A DNA stretch of 64,000 nt. Source: an uncultured Bacteroidales bacterium. GTDB lineage: Bacteria; Bacteroidota; Bacteroidia; Bacteroidales; WCHB1-69. This document shows positions 1 to 8,205 of the stretch, piece by piece. The notes beneath the pieces were generated by a model, which searched no databases, was not told where the DNA came from, and worked only from the letters and a program-made list of their open reading frames with translations. The position numbers and the translations under genes are program-made. The stretch is from NCBI GenBank assembly GCA_946413585.1, contig CAMKLG010000003.1:31500-95499 (forward strand). The letters are read 5' to 3'. Each line of letters opens with the position of its first letter. The stretch's first letter is position 1.

Positions 1-82
1 TTTGGCCATCAATTTTGATGAACTGGCCAAAAATAGTAAAGAGAAAAAATCCAGAAAATTAGAACGAATTTCCACTGAATGA
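1..82 (+). CDS. C-terminal end of an upstream gene (partial)
   Basis: Reading from base 2, the sequence stays open for 26 codons and ends in TGA at 80-82. That stop overlaps the start of the next gene (ATGA), the classic arrangement of translationally coupled genes. The tail is Lys/Glu-rich (ends KLERISTE) and gives no family signal. An inverted repeat (TTTGGCCA at 1-8, TGGCCAAA at 24-31) lies inside this frame and is probably incidental. Too short to assign a function. Confidence 0.5.
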   Translation, partial: LAINFDELAKNSKEKKSRKLERISTE

Positions 83-1320
83 GTATGATTATACCCTTTT
101 CCCCTCCACATATTGATGATGCCATTATTGCAGAAGTAGTGTCCGTGCTTCGCTCCGGTTGGATTACGACCGGTCCGAAAACGCGACAATTTGAGCAAAT
201 GCTTGCAGACTATGTTGGCATCAATGATGTTGTTTGTGTCAATTCCGCTTCGGCAGGATTGGAACTTGCCCTGCTTTGGCTTGGCATCGGCGAAGGCGAC
301 GAAGTCATCGTGCCCGCATACACCTACACCGCCACGGCTGAAGTGGTACTGCACTGCGGCGCGAAACCTGTCCTTGTGGATGTAAATGACGACTTCTTGA
401 TTGATCCCGAAAACGTTCGCAAAGCGATTACACCGCGCACAAAAGCAATCATCCCCGTGGATATCGTTGGTTTGCCCTGCGACTACAAGGAACTATATGA
501 AATAGTGAACGATGCGAACATTCAAAAAATGTTCCAACCGTCAAATGACTTGCAGAAATCCTTAGGTCGTATCTTGATTTTGGCGGATGCCGCACACTCT
601 TTGGGCGCATCTTACCTCGGTCAGAAAATTGGTGTTTGGGCAGACATCACCATCTTCTCTTTCCATGCCGTAAAGAATCTGACCACAGCGGAAGGCGGTG
701 CCATCTGCCTTCACCTCCCCGACTCTTTCTACGAAAAACAGGGTACCACCTCTCAAGATATTAAAAACGAATTGAAAGTCAAGTCATTGCATGGACAATC
801 CAAAGATGCATTTGCAAAAACGAAAGCCGGCGGTTGGCGTTACGATGTAGTGAATGCGGGCTACAAATGCAATATGACCGATGTCGCTGCTGCCATGGGA
901 GTTGTGGAACTGGCTCGTTACGACGAGATGATCCTGCCACGACGCAAACAGATTTTTGATGCTTATAATCAAGCTTTTAAGAACGACAAACGGTTCCGTG
1001 TGCCCACCTACGAAAACGCAGAGAAAGTATCTTCCTACCACGTTTATACTTTACGCATAAATCATATTTCAGAAACAGATCGAGACAACATCATTCAGAA
1101 ATTGGCAGACCAAGGCATTGCCACCAACGTGCATTTTATACCGTTGCCAATGCTTACGGTCTATAAATCACTTAATTACAAGATTGAGGACTATCCGAAT
1201 GCCTATCGGCAATACGCCTGCGAAATTAGTTTGCCTGTCTATTATGACCTGACCGACAAACAGGTGCAGATGGTTATTCGTGCGATGAAAGAGGCTGTTT
1301 CTGAAATTTTCCCACTATAG
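79..1320 (+). CDS. DegT/DnrJ/EryC1/StrS-family PLP aminotransferase
   Basis: 413 residues with the layout of PLP-dependent sugar aminotransferases, which make amino sugars for surface polysaccharide from keto-sugar nucleotides. Visible features are the N-terminal GWITTGP segment, the cofactor-contacting Asp in LADAAHS (about D170) and the Schiff-base lysine in FSFHAVKN (about K199), followed by the usual EGG. Length is normal for the family. The first ATG overlaps the previous stop; a second ATG two codons later is an alternative start. The 3' end overlaps the convergent acyltransferase gene by six bases. Family is secure; the sugar substrate cannot be read from sequence. Confidence 0.9.
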   Translation: MSMIIPFSPPHIDDAIIAEVVSVLRSGWITTGPKTRQFEQMLADYVGINDVVCVNSASAGLELALLWLGIGEGDEVIVPAYTYTATAEVVLHCGAKPVLVDVNDDFLIDPENVRKAITPRTKAIIPVDIVGLPCDYKELYEIVNDANIQKMFQPSNDLQKSLGRILILADAAHSLGASYLGQKIGVWADITIFSFHAVKNLTTAEGGAICLHLPDSFYEKQGTTSQDIKNELKVKSLHGQSKDAFAKTKAGGWRYDVVNAGYKCNMTDVAAAMGVVELARYDEMILPRRKQIFDAYNQAFKNDKRFRVPTYENAEKVSSYHVYTLRINHISETDRDNIIQKLADQGIATNVHFIPLPMLTVYKSLNYKIEDYPNAYRQYACEISLPVYYDLTDKQVQMVIRAMKEAVSEIFPL

Positions 1321-1899
1321 GTCAAACCATTCAGGATGAGCGTGTGGCTTATCCTCCAAATTGAACTGGCCTTTCTTATATCCTTGTAAACCATAGTATT
1401 GCGCCTGGATTTCCGCCATGTCCTTCTCATAATCACCCGTCGGGTGGAAGATGGACATGATACCGCAGGTGCGTGTGTTGTAGTCGATGTATCCCAAACT
1501 GATCGGCACACCCGCTTCCATGGCGATTTGGTAAAACCCGCGTTTCCACTTTTCGGTGCGTTTGCGCGTACCTTCTGGACAGATAATCAGTGTGATACGC
1601 TCCCTTTCTTTGATGATATTGGCAGCATACGACACAAAATTGCGTACATGCTTCCTATCTACAGGAATGCCACCTAACTTCCTCAGTAACAGATTCAACG
1701 GGAAAAAGAAAAACTCCTTTTTGATGATGGTGTTGGCATGCAGATCATAATACTGCATGGCAGACAACCCGATGACAAAATCCATAATGGAGGTGTGGGG
1801 AGCCATCATCAGCACACTTTTAGGAATGGTTCCGTTCGGATCAGGATATTGAATCGGTTTCAGACGATAGATATATTTGAAAAGAAAGGTGCTAAGCAT
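1315..1899 (-). CDS. 1-acyl-glycerol-3-phosphate acyltransferase family protein (PlsC-like)
   Basis: 194 residues. The catalytic HX4D motif (HTSIMD, about H35-D40) and the acceptor-site PEGTR motif (about 108-112) are both intact, placing it in the LPLAT/PlsC family that moves acyl chains onto lysophospholipids or related acceptors at the inner membrane. It is shorter than canonical PlsC and resembles the small variants common in Bacteroidetes, so the acceptor may not be lysophosphatidate. It is the last gene of a minus-strand operon; its start overlaps the end of the LD-carboxypeptidase gene by eight bases. Confidence 0.85.
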   Translation of the reverse strand: MLSTFLFKYIYRLKPIQYPDPNGTIPKSVLMMAPHTSIMDFVIGLSAMQYYDLHANTIIKKEFFFFPLNLLLRKLGGIPVDRKHVRNFVSYAANIIKERERITLIICPEGTRKRTEKWKRGFYQIAMEAGVPISLGYIDYNTRTCGIMSIFHPTGDYEKDMAEIQAQYYGLQGYKKGQFNLEDKPHAHPEWFDL

Positions 1900-2806
1900 G
1901 ATTTAAACTTTTGATTATGAATTGATTATTGATAAACTTACCTTCGATTTGACAACCACAACGCAACGCACGATTATCGGGTAGATGACCCGTGGGAACA
2001 TTGAAAATCAATGGAATATCGAGTTCACGACAATGGTCCGCAACAATCTCCTCTGCCGTTTTGCCAAAGGGAATGGTATTATCGTGCATGTCGCTGAGAT
2101 GTCCAACCAGTAAAGCCTTGATATTCGACAATTTACCACTGCGTTTCAAGTTGAGTACCATACGGTCAATGTGATACAGATATTCGTCTAAATCTTCGAT
2201 AAACAGCACTTTACCGTCGGTATGAATATCCGAAGGAGAACCAATGAGCGAATAGAGCATGGAGAGGTTGCCCCCAACAAGTGTACCTGAAAATTCGCCA
2301 AAACGCGACAGAGAATGAGATGGGATAATGTAAACGAGTTCCTTTCCGGTAATAGCATGCAAAAAAGACTGTACAGCAGCACTTTCCATTGTCTCCTCCG
2401 TGACGTTAATCGGCATTGTAGTATGCAATGTAGCGATTTGCTCATGACGATGGAGATGACTGTGGAACACCGTGATGTCACTGTAGCCACAAATCCATTT
2501 GGGCTGCTTCTTGAAGTGGGTGAAGTCCAGCCTGTCGATGATGCGGGCAGATCCATAGCCGCCGCGAACACACCAAATAGCCTTCACGCTCTCCTCGTCC
2601 AGCAAATCCTGAAAATAGCCCGCACGAATCTCGTCATTACCCGCAAATTGATGTTCCTCGGCGAAAAGTCTTTCATCATAAAAAACGTTAAAACCGCATC
2701 TTTTCAGAAAAGACTCAGCAGGTTGAATCTCCGCACGGGAAATTTTACGTGCAGGGGCAGCAAATGCTACCGTGTCTCCAGGATGCAAATAGGGCGGTAC
2801 TATCAT
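1892..2806 (-). CDS. ldcA: LD-carboxypeptidase, peptidase family S66
   Basis: 304 residues, the usual length of S66 murein LD-carboxypeptidases, which trim the terminal D-Ala from tetrapeptide stems during cytoplasmic peptidoglycan recycling. Visible are the N-terminal LHPGDTVAFAAPA strand, the RGGYGSARI segment, the nucleophile serine in GYSD (about S109), a GGNLSML segment and a late His in the TGHLPDNRAL region fitting the Ser-Glu-His triad. No signal peptide, consistent with a cytoplasmic role. It overlaps the SDR gene by four bases upstream and plsC by eight downstream, so the genes are translationally coupled. Confidence 0.9.
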   Translation of the reverse strand: MIVPPYLHPGDTVAFAAPARKISRAEIQPAESFLKRCGFNVFYDERLFAEEHQFAGNDEIRAGYFQDLLDEESVKAIWCVRGGYGSARIIDRLDFTHFKKQPKWICGYSDITVFHSHLHRHEQIATLHTTMPINVTEETMESAAVQSFLHAITGKELVYIIPSHSLSRFGEFSGTLVGGNLSMLYSLIGSPSDIHTDGKVLFIEDLDEYLYHIDRMVLNLKRSGKLSNIKALLVGHLSDMHDNTIPFGKTAEEIVADHCRELDIPLIFNVPTGHLPDNRALRCGCQIEGKFINNQFIIKSLNHA

Positions 2807-3669
2807 AGTGGGATATTATGTTCGTTGAGGATTTGCAAAGTCATATCTCGCAACATTTTACGATCTTTCATATTGTTGTAGTAGCGTCTCTTGTGACGGG
2901 CAACCTTACCGTTCTTAAAGATTTTTCCTGTCACACCTTCAAACTCAGGATCAATGGCGGCAGCAAGCATCGTGGCAGCACCCTGCTCGGGTGTATTGAT
3001 GAGGGGCCGGAAAAGCCAATCGCAAAGCTTGTCCACCACCTTGTTGTCCATTCGTATAATATTGGTACTCACGATAAAAGGGTCCGCAACATTGAAACAG
3101 ACACCCTCCTCTTTCCACGCTTCTGAGGCATCCAACATGAAGTAGTAGAGTCCCAATTTGGAACTGCCATACGCCGTGAAACGGTTGTAGTCGTACTGCG
3201 TTTTGGGAGCAAAAAGATCCGGCGTAATCTTGCCAAGGAAATAGGAAAGCGAAATCATACTGACAATGCGCGTCCCTCGACCCATCATCGGGTGAAGCAG
3301 ATTTGTTAACGTAAAGTGCCCCAGATAATTGACAGCCATTGTGTATTCGTAGTTATCCGCACTGACTCTCGCATGACTGGGCAAAACGCCGGCATTGTTA
3401 AGCAACACCTGTAACGAAGAAAAACGACTTTTCACCTCATCCGCGAAGCGAACAATGTCCGACAAACTCCCAAGATCCAAACGCATCAAGTGGAATGTTC
3501 CATCTGTTTCCCTCTTGATTTCCTCCATAATAGGCTGTGCCACAGCAGTATCTATACAAGCCATGATTACCTCGTAACCCGCCTTGGCCAATTCGCGCAC
3601 GTGAATGCGACCCATACCTCCGTCAGCACCGGTCACTAAAGCAATTCCCTTATGGCTGCCACCACTCAT
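2803..3669 (-). CDS. Short-chain dehydrogenase/reductase (SDR)
   Basis: 288 residues with a full classical SDR signature: the nucleotide-binding TGADGGMG (about 13-20), NNAG (about 91-94), a catalytic Ser near 140 and YGSSK (Tyr167, Lys171). It therefore binds NAD(P)H and oxidises or reduces a hydroxyl/carbonyl substrate. The APKTQYDYNRFTAYGSSK stretch resembles retinol-dehydrogenase-like SDRs, but the substrate is not predictable. Third of five genes on the minus strand, 29 bases after the small lipoprotein gene and overlapping ldcA. Confidence 0.88.
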   Translation of the reverse strand: MSGGSHKGIALVTGADGGMGRIHVRELAKAGYEVIMACIDTAVAQPIMEEIKRETDGTFHLMRLDLGSLSDIVRFADEVKSRFSSLQVLLNNAGVLPSHARVSADNYEYTMAVNYLGHFTLTNLLHPMMGRGTRIVSMISLSYFLGKITPDLFAPKTQYDYNRFTAYGSSKLGLYYFMLDASEAWKEEGVCFNVADPFIVSTNIIRMDNKVVDKLCDWLFRPLINTPEQGAATMLAAAIDPEFEGVTGKIFKNGKVARHKRRYYNNMKDRKMLRDMTLQILNEHNIPL

Positions 3670-3698
3670 GATTAAGATTTTTTAACCTTAAAAAGTGA

Positions 3699-3947
3699 TT
3701 AATTATCCTTACAGGACAAAATGTGGTAAATGACAATACTCGTATCCATTGATAGGGTATCCATCATATTAAAAGCTTCGCATTTGTCACGTGTATTATT
3801 ATATACGGTATCCACTCTGTCTGTAATAATGATTGAATCATTTTGGACAATCTTATTGGTTGATACGCACTTACATTCTTTCATGCCACAACCATTCAGG
3901 AGCAGCAAGCTGAAAACAACCCCTAATGTGCAAATTAATTTTTTCAT
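3699..3947 (-). CDS. Small lipoprotein of unknown function
   Basis: 82 residues with a lipoprotein signal peptide: basic MKK start, hydrophobic stretch and lipobox LNGC near residue 20, followed by a Cys-rich KECKC. The rest has no recognised domain; it is rich in Asp, Thr and Ser and ends in a Cys-containing tail. It lies 12 bases after the SufE-like gene and 29 before the SDR gene, so it belongs to their operon. The call is hypothetical lipoprotein; the coding frame is believable because of the signal sequence and operon spacing. Confidence 0.7.
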   Translation of the reverse strand: MKKLICTLGVVFSLLLLNGCGMKECKCVSTNKIVQNDSIIITDRVDTVYNNTRDKCEAFNMMDTLSMDTSIVIYHILSCKDN

Positions 3948-3959
3948 CTCAATCGGTTT

Positions 3960-4382
3960 TTATTGTTTAGCTGAATATGCCAAAGCGTATAATTTGATTT
4001 GCTTAATCATGGAAGCCAAACCGTTGGAACGGGTTGGAGAGAGGTGATTTTTGAGTCCGATAGCATCAATGTAGGAGAGGTCGTTGTCAAGAATCTCTTG
4101 AGGGGTATGACCAGAAAGTACTCTAATCAACAGATTCACAATACCTTTCGTAATAATAGCATCGCTGTCGGCGGTGAAGAAAAGTTTACCCTCTTTCATT
4201 TCAGGATGCAACCACACCTGCGATTGACACCCACTGATAAGGAATTCGTCCTTCTTAAACTGCGGATCAATCATCGGCAATTCCTTGCCCAACTCAATAA
4301 TATAATTGTATTTGTCCATCCAGTCATCGAACATCGCGAACTCCTGAATGAGGGTTTCTTCGGTTTCTTTCATCGTTTCCAT
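3960..4382 (-). CDS. sufE: SufE-family sulfur acceptor protein
   Basis: 140 residues, the normal SufE length. The catalytic Cys sits in SGCQSQVW (about C52), which in SufE takes persulfide sulfur from the cysteine desulfurase SufS and passes it to the SufBCD scaffold for Fe-S assembly. The C-terminal GLKNHLSPTRSNGL stretch is also typical. No sufS or sufBCD is in this window, so it is a stand-alone copy. First gene of the minus-strand operon, with a TATTTTTG promoter box about 50 bases upstream. Confidence 0.93.
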   Translation of the reverse strand: METMKETEETLIQEFAMFDDWMDKYNYIIELGKELPMIDPQFKKDEFLISGCQSQVWLHPEMKEGKLFFTADSDAIITKGIVNLLIRVLSGHTPQEILDNDLSYIDAIGLKNHLSPTRSNGLASMIKQIKLYALAYSAKQ

Positions 4383-4433
4383 AACGCTATCTTTCTTTAA
4401 TTGAAATATTTACGTTTAATACATTTTGAGATG

Positions 4434-4441
4434 CAAAAATA
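4434..4441 (-). promoter_or_regulatory. Bacteroidetes -7 promoter box for the sufE operon
   Basis: TATTTTTG on the minus strand matches the TAnnTTTG consensus and lies 52 bases before the sufE start. No clear -33 TTTG is visible at the expected spacing. Confidence 0.55.
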
Positions 4442-4450
4442 TAAAAAAAA

Positions 4451-4480
4451 TGTAGAGACGCGACATGGCACGTCTCTACA
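4451..4480. repeat. GTAGAGACG dispersed inverted repeat, copy 1
   Basis: Perfect inverted repeat: TGTAGAGACG and CGTCTCTACA, ten-base arms around a ten-base loop. It sits between the M16 protease stop and the sufE start and could act as a terminator for the protease. Related copies lie at 38581-38610 and 49674-49701. Confidence 0.85.
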
Positions 4481-4502
4481 GATGATATATTTGTAACAAT
4501 CC

Positions 4503-7325
4503 TTATTTTTGCATCGTCACTGGGTGCATATCAGCACGTGTGTAGATTTCGGGTTTGAAGTACTTCTTCATGAACTCGATCATGTCCTTCTTGGTGATGG
4601 AGTTGACCATTGCCTCGTATTCGGAAGGGTTAACCAACGGCTCGTCTTGGACAACCTTGTTGCTGATATAGCTCAACCAGAAACGGTTCGTCTGGATGTT
4701 CTTGGCACGTGTGCTCAACATCTGCTTTTTCACCAAATCCATCGTCTTACTGTCGGGTCCTTTCTTCTTGAAGTCGTTGAGGATCTTCAGGCTGGCATCG
4801 GCCAACTTGTCGGTCTTCACAGGATCACAACCCAGGAGAATCAACAGAGAGAGTTCGGGTTTCGGCAACTTGCTGGCACCCATCTGTACCATAGGAGAAT
4901 AGACATCGCCCATTTTCTCACGCACGATGCGGACAAATTGGATGTCCAATGCCTCGCCAATCATGTCGGCGATAATGCTGTTCTTGTAGCTCCATTCAAT
5001 AGGATTGGTGATGTACATACCCATATAACCCTGTTGCTCAGAACCTGCATAGACGGTTTGCGTAGTGGCTTTGTCGGGACGCGGTTTCAGCACACTGAGA
5101 TTGTAATTTTCTTTCTTACTACCAGTCTGCATAGAGCCGAGATAAAGTTCCACAAATTCTTTCATCTGCTTCTCATCGTAATTACCCACGAAGAAGAAGG
5201 TGAAGTCAGCGGGATTAGCAAAACGTTCTTTATAGATCTGGACAGCACGGTCGAAATTAACTTGGTTCAGATATTCGTCATCCATGGAGAAAACTTGTTT
5301 CATATATGGATCGTGATTCATGGCAGCATCAATGAGCTGTCCTAAATACTTGTACATCGGTTGAGTGGTGAGCATTTTGATTTGCTCTTTGGTCTCTTGC
5401 ATCACAAGGTCAAAAGCGTTCGGGTCAATTCGCGGATTGGTGAAGAAGGCATTGAGGTACTGGAAGAAGAATTCCAAATCTTTGGGGGAGGAAGAGCCAG
5501 AGAAGCTCTCGGTCAGCAGGCCGATTTCAGGAGAAACGCCCGCGTTTTTACCTTTCATCTTCTTCATCAAGGAATTGTAGTCCAGACCAGCGATACCGCC
5601 ACGGTCAATGATGTCAGCGGCGAAATCAGCGGATGCAAGATCTTTCACAGGATAGAGGCTCTTACCGCCCTTACTGCTGGCGCTGAAGAGGATTTCATCG
5701 TTCTTATAGTCAGTTTTCTTCAAATAAATCGTGATACCGTTGGAGAGTGTCCATTTTTCAGCACCCACAGCGTCGATTTTCTCCACAGAAGTGATTTTGC
5801 CGGGTTTCAAGTTCTCTTTCTCCAGAATTTCTTGATCTTTATAGGTATCCACGTAAGGTTGAACGTTAGCTAATGATTTGTCTTTCAGAATGCTGAGGAT
5901 TTCATCTTTGGTAGGAACGCTCACACCCTCTTTGTCGGGAGCAGTGACAATAGCCACCATATTGTCTTCGGTGACCCAATTCTTGGCCAATGCGTTAATC
6001 TCTTCCAAAGTGATGCCCTCGATGAGCTTCTTAGCGTATGTATTTTCACGTTTTGCGCCCGGAATGGGGTCCTGACGCAAGAAATTGTTGATATATTGGC
6101 TGGCAAAGCGAGCGGATTCGGTCTTTTCGGCCTCTTTGGAAGCTTTTTCGTAGCGCTCTAACAGTTCCTCTTTCGCACGGTCAAGTTCGGTTTGCAAGAA
6201 ACCATATTTCAACACACGGTAGTCTTCTTGTAAAAGTATGCGTAAAGCGTCAGGAATGTGGTTTTCCTTGGCCATAGCTTGTGCAGCGTATGCGTCAGTG
6301 TTGCCGATAAAGTCACCATAACCAGCACTAGCACCCAGGAACGGACACTTAGGATCTTGGGTCATTTCTTCGAAACGAGCATCAAACATGGTGTTGTAAA
6401 GATCAATGCAAAGTTGTTGACGGAAATCACCGATGGTCTTCATCGGGGCGTGTTTGTGCTTACGGATGAGCATCACAGAACTGCCAGTGGCCTCTTTGTC
6501 GGTGCAGACAGCCACAAGGGGTTCCTTGTTGGCACCAATGCCGTAAATCTCTTTCTTACGAGGATTCTGTTTGGCGGGAATATTACCGAACATCGTTTTG
6601 ATCTTGGCTTCCACCTCTTTCACGTCAATATCACCAACCACGATCACAGCTTGCAAATCTGGACGGTACCAATCTTTGTAAAAATCTTTAATAACTTGAT
6701 AATCAAAAGTTTGAAGGATATCTAACTTACCGATAGGCATACGATCAGCATAACGGGAATCTTTCATCAGAACTGGCCAATACTCTTTGCGCATACGGTC
6801 GTCGGCACCGAGGCCAAGGCGGTATTCTTCGATGATGACACCGCGTTCCTCATCAATTTCCTTGTTGTCGTAAAGCAGACCAGCGGCCCAGCCACGAAGG
6901 ATCTTGAGACCAAGGTCGATGTTGCCGGGATCGTCCGTCGGCATGGGAATCATATAAACGGTCTCGTCAAAACTGGTGTAAGCGTTAAGGTCAGCACCAA
7001 ACACGACACCCTTGCTACGCAAGTGATCCACCACGCTGTTGCTCGGGAAGCCTTCGATACCGTTGAAAGCCATGTGCTCTGTGAAGTGCGCCAAACCTTG
7101 TTGATTGTCGTTCTCCTGATTGGAGCCGGCGTTCACGGCGAGACGGAACTCCACACGGTCCTTCGGGTAAGTGTTACGACGGATGTAATAGGTCATGCCG
7201 TTGTCCAACTTACCAATAGTTACATTTGGATCCGCTTTAATAGGATCATTCAGATTCAGGTCTTTCTGCGCAAATACTACCACTGCACAGAAAACAGCCA
7301 TCATAAACAAAAAAACTTTTTTCAT
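4503..7325 (-). CDS. M16-family zinc metalloprotease (insulinase/PqqL type)
   Basis: 940 residues with a cleavable signal peptide (MKKVFLFMMAVFCAVVVFAQ). The inverted zinc motif HxxEH is intact as HFTEH (H80, E83, H84), with downstream Glu residues in ERGVIIEEYR that fit the third ligand. Two tandem M16 halves follow, N-terminal to about 480 and a second inactive-type half to the end, as in single-chain PqqL-like proteases of about 930 residues. Predicted to be periplasmic and to degrade peptides. It is monocistronic, divergent from gldF, with a promoter box at 7413-7420. Confidence 0.92.
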   Translation of the reverse strand: MKKVFLFMMAVFCAVVVFAQKDLNLNDPIKADPNVTIGKLDNGMTYYIRRNTYPKDRVEFRLAVNAGSNQENDNQQGLAHFTEHMAFNGIEGFPSNSVVDHLRSKGVVFGADLNAYTSFDETVYMIPMPTDDPGNIDLGLKILRGWAAGLLYDNKEIDEERGVIIEEYRLGLGADDRMRKEYWPVLMKDSRYADRMPIGKLDILQTFDYQVIKDFYKDWYRPDLQAVIVVGDIDVKEVEAKIKTMFGNIPAKQNPRKKEIYGIGANKEPLVAVCTDKEATGSSVMLIRKHKHAPMKTIGDFRQQLCIDLYNTMFDARFEEMTQDPKCPFLGASAGYGDFIGNTDAYAAQAMAKENHIPDALRILLQEDYRVLKYGFLQTELDRAKEELLERYEKASKEAEKTESARFASQYINNFLRQDPIPGAKRENTYAKKLIEGITLEEINALAKNWVTEDNMVAIVTAPDKEGVSVPTKDEILSILKDKSLANVQPYVDTYKDQEILEKENLKPGKITSVEKIDAVGAEKWTLSNGITIYLKKTDYKNDEILFSASSKGGKSLYPVKDLASADFAADIIDRGGIAGLDYNSLMKKMKGKNAGVSPEIGLLTESFSGSSSPKDLEFFFQYLNAFFTNPRIDPNAFDLVMQETKEQIKMLTTQPMYKYLGQLIDAAMNHDPYMKQVFSMDDEYLNQVNFDRAVQIYKERFANPADFTFFFVGNYDEKQMKEFVELYLGSMQTGSKKENYNLSVLKPRPDKATTQTVYAGSEQQGYMGMYITNPIEWSYKNSIIADMIGEALDIQFVRIVREKMGDVYSPMVQMGASKLPKPELSLLILLGCDPVKTDKLADASLKILNDFKKKGPDSKTMDLVKKQMLSTRAKNIQTNRFWLSYISNKVVQDEPLVNPSEYEAMVNSITKKDMIEFMKKYFKPEIYTRADMHPVTMQK

Positions 7326-7412
7326 AGATAATTTTATTTAACGAAAAATTCTAAGCTTTAGATGCAAAAAAATCGATATTATTACAAGGAAATCTGTTTT
7401 TTTTATCGGCGG

Positions 7413-7440
7413 CAAAAATACGAAAAAAAATGTACTTTTG
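7413..7440. promoter_or_regulatory. Divergent -7 boxes for the M16 protease and gldFG
   Basis: Minus-strand TATTTTTG (7413-7420) points to the protease, and plus-strand TACTTTTG (7433-7440) lies 19 bases before gldF. Both match TAnnTTTG and are only 12 bases apart, so the two promoters nearly overlap back to back. Confidence 0.6.
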
Positions 7441-7459
7441 CGAAATTTTTTTGTAAGGT

Positions 7460-8191
7460 ATGTTTAGTCTTTATATCAAAGAACTTAAGGCTTTTTTGAG
7501 CTCCATTATCGGGTATATTTTCATTGGAGTTTTCCTAATTGTTTCTGGTTTGTTCATTTGGGTTTTTCCAAATGTGAACAACGTGATGGAGTCAGGTCTG
7601 GCAGACTTGCAAGGCTTGTTCAGCCTATCCCAGTTCCTTTTCCTCTTTTTAGTGCCAGCCATCACGATGCGTTCATTCGCGGAAGAAAAACGCACCGGCA
7701 CAATGGATTTTCTACTCACACTTCCACTGACCGACATGCAGATTGTTTGGGCTAAGTTCTTGGCTTGTTTGACGTTGCTGGTCATCGCCTTGCTCCCCAC
7801 ACTCGTCTATGTCATCACCGTCTATTGGATCGGAAATCCTGTGGGCAACATTGACATGGGCAGCACTTGGGGTTCCTATCTCGGTTTGCTATTCCTTGGT
7901 GCTGCATTCATCGCCATCGGTCTTTTCTCTTCCAGCATCACCAACAACCAGATTGTGGCGTTCATCATCGCTGCTCTACTCTGCTTCATCCTCTCTTTCG
8001 GCTTCGCCTTCATCTACTCTTTCGATGCCCTCGGCAACTTCGGCTACTACTTGAAAACCCTTGGCATTGAACATCACTATGCCTCTATCAGCCAAGGCGT
8101 TATCGACACTCGCGATGTCATCTATTTCTGTAGTGTGATCTTCATTTTCCTCTATTCCACCCGTTTAGTATTATTGAGTCGCAAATGGTAA
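7460..8191 (+). CDS. gldF: Gliding-motility ABC transporter permease GldF
   Basis: 243 residues, six hydrophobic membrane segments and the family's conserved early segment FAEEKRTGTMDFLLTLP, which marks the ABC-2-type permease GldF. In gliding Bacteroidetes GldF works with GldG and the ATPase GldA; many non-gliding relatives keep gldF and gldG. The start codon follows a promoter box closely. The stop overlaps an upstream alternative start of gldG, so the two are cotranscribed. No gldA is in the window. Confidence 0.93.
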   Translation: MFSLYIKELKAFLSSIIGYIFIGVFLIVSGLFIWVFPNVNNVMESGLADLQGLFSLSQFLFLFLVPAITMRSFAEEKRTGTMDFLLTLPLTDMQIVWAKFLACLTLLVIALLPTLVYVITVYWIGNPVGNIDMGSTWGSYLGLLFLGAAFIAIGLFSSSITNNQIVAFIIAALLCFILSFGFAFIYSFDALGNFGYYLKTLGIEHHYASISQGVIDTRDVIYFCSVIFIFLYSTRLVLLSRKW

Positions 8192-8205
8192 AATCGTTGA
8201 GCATT

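Noticed and set aside
1..31. Terminator or operator hairpin at the window start (TTTGGCCA/TGGCCAAA)
   Set aside because: It lies inside an open frame coupled to the next gene and has no T run.
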